In this document: positions 13,467 to 16,969 of the stretch, piece by piece
Position numbering within the stretch: the first letter of the stretch is position 1
Layout of the letters: each line of letters begins with the position of its first letter
The notes under the pieces: generated by a model
What the model was told of the DNA's origin: nothing
The model's database searches: none
The model's input: only the letters and a program-made list of their open reading frames with translations
Source of the DNA: Bacteroidota bacterium
GTDB lineage: Bacteria > Bacteroidota > Bacteroidia > Bacteroidales > VadinHA17
Direction of reading: 5' to 3'
Assembly (NCBI GenBank): GCA_023430725.1
Contig: JAEYZD010000184.1
Location: forward strand, 1-16,969
Length of the DNA stretch: 16,969 nt
Translations under genes and position numbers: made by a program

Positions 13467-15848
13467 TTATTTCTTTACAAAGAAGAAGGTTCCGTCCTCG
13501 TCCTTCAGTCCTGTTATCTTGCCGAAAGTGGGCTTTTGCTGGTTATTCAGGGAAACTGCTTTGGTAACCTGCAGCACAATCTCCTCAATTGCAATGCATG
13601 TATTCGGATTGCCGCGAAGGGTGTTTGCAAAGGTACGGGTGAACTGCGAGTCATCAACGGCAAGCTCATAACCGGCCGATGAGAAGATCTGGCTCGACTT
13701 GAACTGCGTTGCCCGCCAGTCGGCGCAGTTGCGCGGTTTCAGCTCCGAACGCATTGCCTGGTAAAAACTGGGGCCTGACTCGCAGGCATCTGTAATTACA
13801 AGCACATGAGTCAGATAGTTCATATAGGACTCCATCGAGGCTCTCAGCGTGTTCAGACTGTAATATGTGAACTCCTCATCCCTACGGGCGTCAACAGGTA
13901 TCCAGTAACCCACATCATTTATAAACTTGCCGTGCCCGGCGAACCAGATTACAAGTGACTTGATCTGCTTTGCCCTCACCTCATCACGAAGGTCTATCGA
14001 GAAAAACTTCTCCATCTGCTGCTTTGTCTGGTTGCGAAGCCTCTTCACCGGCAGCACCTGGTAATCCTCCTCCAGCACCCCGGTTATCAGGCTGGCATCC
14101 TTGGGTGGCCCCTGCAGTTCTGCAAAGTTCTGATAATCACTGTTCTCAATGAAGACAACGAGTGTGTTGCCCATCGGGTTGGAGGCCGAAATTGTAGTGC
14201 CCTGACGGTTGAGGGCATAATCCCTGATTGTGCGGTTGCCGTACTTGTCCTCAACAAGAATCGTAACCTTGTCATTGTTCCTTACATCAATGCCCCTGGC
14301 AATGAATGAGGGATTCAGGTTGTCCTGCGAGAACTGGGCGCTTATGTTGTCAATCCTTACCGACCTGATCAGATTCTGGTCAAGTACCTTTCCCTCGATG
14401 TCAATAGACTGGGTAATACTGTCAATGACGAGTATGTTCTCCCCTACAATATAGGGAGCAAGTATCTGTATCTCCGGCGGATCGATCTCGGTGCGCCTGA
14501 TGCGGTAGGTCAGCACCCTTTCGTTGTTGTAGACGTCTCTTGCCACAAGCCGGAGGGTCTCATCGGACGGGATCTCCACCTCTGCGGCAAAGGGTATTGT
14601 TCCCTTCCCCTCAAATTTTACCGGATGATTGTTGATTGTGAACTCCGCAAGCAGGCTCTTGTCACTAACCTTTCCTGTAACCATCAGCGACTTCCTGTCA
14701 TGGCCAAGCTCGATGTTCCCCCCTTCGGCTATGTCAGGTGTCTCTATAAAGATCTCAGGGCTGTTGCTCTCACGGTTTATTGCGAAAAGCCTGTCATTTG
14801 CCTCGGTCAGCAGTTTCTTTGCCGCGGAGCCGGACTCATTCATGGCAACGACTCTCGTGTAGTCATTTCCGGCCTTTTCGAAGTCGTTCATCTCTTCGTA
14901 AGACCTTGCTCTCATGAGATACACCTCAGGGTTGTACTGGTCGAGGGCCAGCGCCTTCGTAAAGTCGGCCACGGCAGCAACATGCTGGTTAAACTTCTGG
15001 TAACAGGTACCGCGGGTGACATAGTGGGTCTGGCCGGCGGGCTCCAGCAGTATGGCTGTTGAGAGGTCATTGATTGCAGAGGGATAATCAAGCTTCGCCT
15101 CATGAACCATGGCCCTGGTCAGGTATGCTTCAACATTCCTGCTCTCCTGCTGGATGACCATGTTGCACTGTCCCAGTGCACTGTTGGCATCGCCCTGCCG
15201 GACGAGCACCCTTGCAAGTTCGAGCCGGGCGGCTGAGAACGCCTTGTCCTTCGTCACAGCCTTCTCAAGCTGTCGCCTTGCGGTGTTGTCATCTCCCTTT
15301 TTCTGGTAGATGAGACCCTGATGATAGTAATTGACTGCATCATCCCTCATCTGGAGGGCGGTGTCAGAGGCACCAAGGGCCCTGTCCCACTGTTCCAGAC
15401 CTATCAGCGAAACAACTTTCTCCGTGTAGAGCTTCCCGTTGCGGAACTCTGCCCTGATGGCTTTCTGCAGGTATGTTACCGCCTCGGAGAAGAATCTCGT
15501 CTTCTCCTCCGGGGTTGTTTTCACCGCACCTCCCAGCATGTTGCACATGCGCCCCAGGTTGTACAGTATTCCGGTATCGTCAGGGGTGAAATTGTTCGCC
15601 CTCCTGTAATCATCATAAGCCAGGCCGATATTACCTGTCATCTCATATGCCCGGGCTCTCATGACATATCCTTCGGCTGACGAGGGATCTTCATCGATGG
15701 CCTTTGAGAACTGGGTGATTGCATCATCGAGCATGCCGTTCCTCACGAAATCCTCGCCGGCCTTTATGTACTTACGGGCCGACTGGCCTGAAAGGCTCAG
15801 GCAGGCGACGACAAGCAGCATAACAAGAACTGTGAATCCTCGCTTCAT
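13467..15848 (-). CDS. Exported TPR / Ig-like / caspase-fold (peptidase C14) protease
   Basis: A 793-residue exported protein. Order: signal peptide (about 1-21, MKRGFTVLVMLLVVACLSLSG, Gln22 at +1; VVAC16 is a possible but less typical lipobox); about eight TPR helical repeats (about 24-352); two tandem Ig-like beta domains of about 93 residues (363-455 and 456-548, each opening PEI-x-I and containing VTGKVSD or IEGKVLD), resembling glucodextranase domain B modules; then a caspase/metacaspase domain (about 560-793). The catalytic dyad is His639 (FAGHGKF) and Cys689 (TDACESG), both present. Asp687, two residues before the Cys as in metacaspases, suggests cleavage after Arg or Lys rather than Asp. 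SSAGYELAVDDSQFTRTF (723-740) fits the substrate-pocket strand of the fold. The short 4-base spacing to the phosphatase receptor and its own strong promoter make it the first gene of a two-gene operon. TPR and Ig-like parts probably recruit partners. Substrate unknown. Confidence 0.92.
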   Translation of the reverse strand: MKRGFTVLVMLLVVACLSLSGQSARKYIKAGEDFVRNGMLDDAITQFSKAIDEDPSSAEGYVMRARAYEMTGNIGLAYDDYRRANNFTPDDTGILYNLGRMCNMLGGAVKTTPEEKTRFFSEAVTYLQKAIRAEFRNGKLYTEKVVSLIGLEQWDRALGASDTALQMRDDAVNYYHQGLIYQKKGDDNTARRQLEKAVTKDKAFSAARLELARVLVRQGDANSALGQCNMVIQQESRNVEAYLTRAMVHEAKLDYPSAINDLSTAILLEPAGQTHYVTRGTCYQKFNQHVAAVADFTKALALDQYNPEVYLMRARSYEEMNDFEKAGNDYTRVVAMNESGSAAKKLLTEANDRLFAINRESNSPEIFIETPDIAEGGNIELGHDRKSLMVTGKVSDKSLLAEFTINNHPVKFEGKGTIPFAAEVEIPSDETLRLVARDVYNNERVLTYRIRRTEIDPPEIQILAPYIVGENILVIDSITQSIDIEGKVLDQNLIRSVRIDNISAQFSQDNLNPSFIARGIDVRNNDKVTILVEDKYGNRTIRDYALNRQGTTISASNPMGNTLVVFIENSDYQNFAELQGPPKDASLITGVLEEDYQVLPVKRLRNQTKQQMEKFFSIDLRDEVRAKQIKSLVIWFAGHGKFINDVGYWIPVDARRDEEFTYYSLNTLRASMESYMNYLTHVLVITDACESGPSFYQAMRSELKPRNCADWRATQFKSSQIFSSAGYELAVDDSQFTRTFANTLRGNPNTCIAIEEIVLQVTKAVSLNNQQKPTFGKITGLKDEDGTFFFVKK

Positions 15849-15877
15849 GGTGTTAGGTCCTTTTCCCGATAGGGTCT

Positions 15878-15906
15878 CAAAAATACGAATATTTATTTAC
15901 TAACAA
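15878..15906 (-). promoter_or_regulatory. Promoter of the caspase-phosphatase operon
   Basis: On the minus strand TTG (15906-15904), 18 bases, then TATTTTTG (15885-15878), an exact match to the Bacteroidota pattern with optimal spacing. Transcription would start near 15872, about 23 bases before the ATG at 15848. The promoter lies in the 96-base gap after ribD, so the operon should be transcribed independently of ribD. Confidence 0.72.
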
Positions 15907-15944
15907 CTAATAGCAGTTATTAACATTAGTTATACGTAAATTCC

Positions 15945-16969
15945 TCAAAAATGATACGTGAATTCCAGAATACTTTTTTCGAATCTGACTGCTTTAGACG
16001 GGGTGAATTCCGGGTAGGGATCAGGCACCCCTTCATTGAACCTCACGGAGCCTGTAAAACGGCGCACTTCGTCCCACAGGCCGGCCTCAATGAAGTGTTT
16101 TATAATGCATGCACCCCCCTCGACGAAGAGCGACTGAATTCCCATTTCATGAAGGACGGGCAGCACCTCTTCCAGGAATCTCTCCCCGCCTGTGAGGGGG
16201 ATGACCTTTACGCCCGGGAAATCTGCCTTCTCATTGCAGGTAAAAAGGATGGTTTCTGCCTGGCTGTCAAAGGCTGCCGAACCGTGATCCATGTCGCCGC
16301 TGCGGCTGATGATTATACGGACCGGATTCTTGCCGCTCCAGTATCTGACAGTGAGTGAAGGGTTGTCAGCCCTGACAGTGCCGCCTCCGGCGAGAATGGC
16401 ATCTTCCGTGGCGCGCCAGCGGTGCACGAGCACCCTTTCGGTCATACCCGTTATCCAGTTGGGTTCAGGGGTGTCACCTGGTTTTCTGTGCAGGTCAATG
16501 AAGCCGTCGGCACTGCGGGCCCACTTGAGAATCACATATGGCCTCTTCTTCTCATGCCAGGTAAAAAAGCGCCTGTTAAGCCGGCGGCACTCATCCTCTG
16601 CCACACCTGTTACCACACTGATCCCTGCCTCCCTCATGCGGTTGATGCCTTTTCCGGCCACCAGCGGATTGGAATCGGTGACGCCGACCATAACCCTGCG
16701 TATGCCGCTTTTGATTATCAGGTCCGCGCATGGCGGTGTGCGTCCGTGGTGCGAGCAGGGCTCGAGGCTGACGTACATCGTGGAGGCTGGGAGCAGGCCG
16801 GGGTCCCTGACAGCATTGATTGCATGGACCTCGGCGTGGGGCGTGCCGGCCTTAAGGTGATATCCTTCGCCGATTATGATCCCGTTATGCACCACTACAG
16901 CCCCTACCATCGGATTGGGAGCCGTGTTTCCTTCAGCCATTTCTGCCAGCCTGATGGCCCGCCTCATCC
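15945..16969 (-). CDS. ribD: Bifunctional riboflavin biosynthesis protein RibD (5' end beyond window)
   Basis: A two-domain enzyme catalysing two successive riboflavin steps: deamination of the diaminohydroxyphosphoribosylamino-pyrimidine, then NADPH-dependent reduction of the ribose side chain. At least 340 residues are visible. The N-terminal deaminase (about 1-135) has zinc ligands His44 (PHAEVH), Cys71 and Cys80 (PCSHHGRTPPC) and catalytic Glu46. The C-terminal reductase (about 140-340) has YVILKWARSADGFI, GGGTVRADNPSLTVR and LFVEGGACIIKHFIEAG. An ATG exists at 16967, but family members usually have about 5-8 residues before MRRAIRLAE, so the true start probably lies just outside the window and the gene is treated as partial. 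All catalytic residues seen are intact. No FMN riboswitch can be assessed because the upstream region is absent. Other rib genes are not in the window. Confidence 0.95.
   Translation of the reverse strand, partial: MRRAIRLAEMAEGNTAPNPMVGAVVVHNGIIIGEGYHLKAGTPHAEVHAINAVRDPGLLPASTMYVSLEPCSHHGRTPPCADLIIKSGIRRVMVGVTDSNPLVAGKGINRMREAGISVVTGVAEDECRRLNRRFFTWHEKKRPYVILKWARSADGFIDLHRKPGDTPEPNWITGMTERVLVHRWRATEDAILAGGGTVRADNPSLTVRYWSGKNPVRIIISRSGDMDHGSAAFDSQAETILFTCNEKADFPGVKVIPLTGGERFLEEVLPVLHEMGIQSLFVEGGACIIKHFIEAGLWDEVRRFTGSVRFNEGVPDPYPEFTPSKAVRFEKSILEFTYHF

Noticed and set aside
13471..13484. Perfect inverted repeat TTCTTT-AC-AAAGAA at the junction of the caspase and phosphatase genes
   Set aside because: It encodes the final Phe-Phe-Val-Lys-Lys residues of the caspase protein. 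A 2-base loop cannot make a stable RNA hairpin, and such AT-rich symmetry is common by chance.
15801..15803. Cys16 of the caspase protein as a lipoprotein acylation site (VVAC)
   Set aside because: The hydrophobic stretch continues past the Cys to LSLSG|Q, which matches the SPI sites of the other exported proteins; residues after the Cys are not acidic as in typical Bacteroidota surface lipoproteins. Left as an alternative.
16861..16967. ATG at 16967 as the genuine ribD start
   Set aside because: Family members usually have several residues before the MRRAIRLAE-like helix. The ATG falls 2 bases from the window edge, so it is more likely an internal Met.

Overview
The window looks like chromosomal DNA of a member of the Bacteroidota, probably Bacteroidales or a close relative. 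Three things point there. Several upstream regions carry the Bacteroidota promoter form (TTG or TTTG, about 18-21 bases, then TAnnTTTG), and Shine-Dalgarno sites are weak or absent. All four predicted exported proteins would have glutamine as the first mature residue. The proteins include a bS16 with a long Ala/Glu-rich tail, a two-component-regulator-type propeller receptor and a GIN-domain (DUF2807) protein. No tRNA, rRNA, CRISPR array, insertion sequence, integrase or attachment site was seen, and base composition looks even, so this reads as resident chromosome.

Layout, left to right. (1) On the minus strand, the first 100 codons of a membrane pyrophosphatase (hppA, cut by the window edge) and an exported S9 glutamyl-endopeptidase-like serine peptidase. 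(2) A plus-strand tsaC/Sua5-type threonylcarbamoyl-AMP synthase, whose stop codon directly abuts the stop of a minus-strand exported GIN-domain protein. (3) A minus-strand rpsP-rimM pair, divergent from plus-strand dnaE, with good promoters facing both ways. (4) Thioredoxin and a LOG-family nucleotide phosphoribohydrolase follow dnaE on the plus strand. (5) A 134-base convergent gap filled largely by a degenerate 10-11 bp tandem repeat. (6) A minus-strand two-gene operon: an exported TPR / Ig-like / caspase-fold protease, then 4 bases later a 1081-residue receptor with 14 propeller repeats, a Y_Y_Y domain, one membrane span, a coiled coil and a cytoplasmic SpoIIE-type PP2C phosphatase. (7) Minus-strand ribD, lacking its extreme N-terminus at the window edge.

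Most of the window is housekeeping: translation and tRNA modification (rpsP, rimM, tsaC), replication (dnaE), redox (trxA), riboflavin synthesis (ribD) and membrane energetics (hppA). The accessory part with the most to offer is the caspase-receptor-phosphatase operon at 10217-15848. Its architecture suggests an envelope signalling unit in which a periplasmic caspase-like protease and a periplasmic propeller sensor work together and report to a cytoplasmic PP2C phosphatase. Each domain family is known; the tight pairing and the direction of signal flow are my inference.
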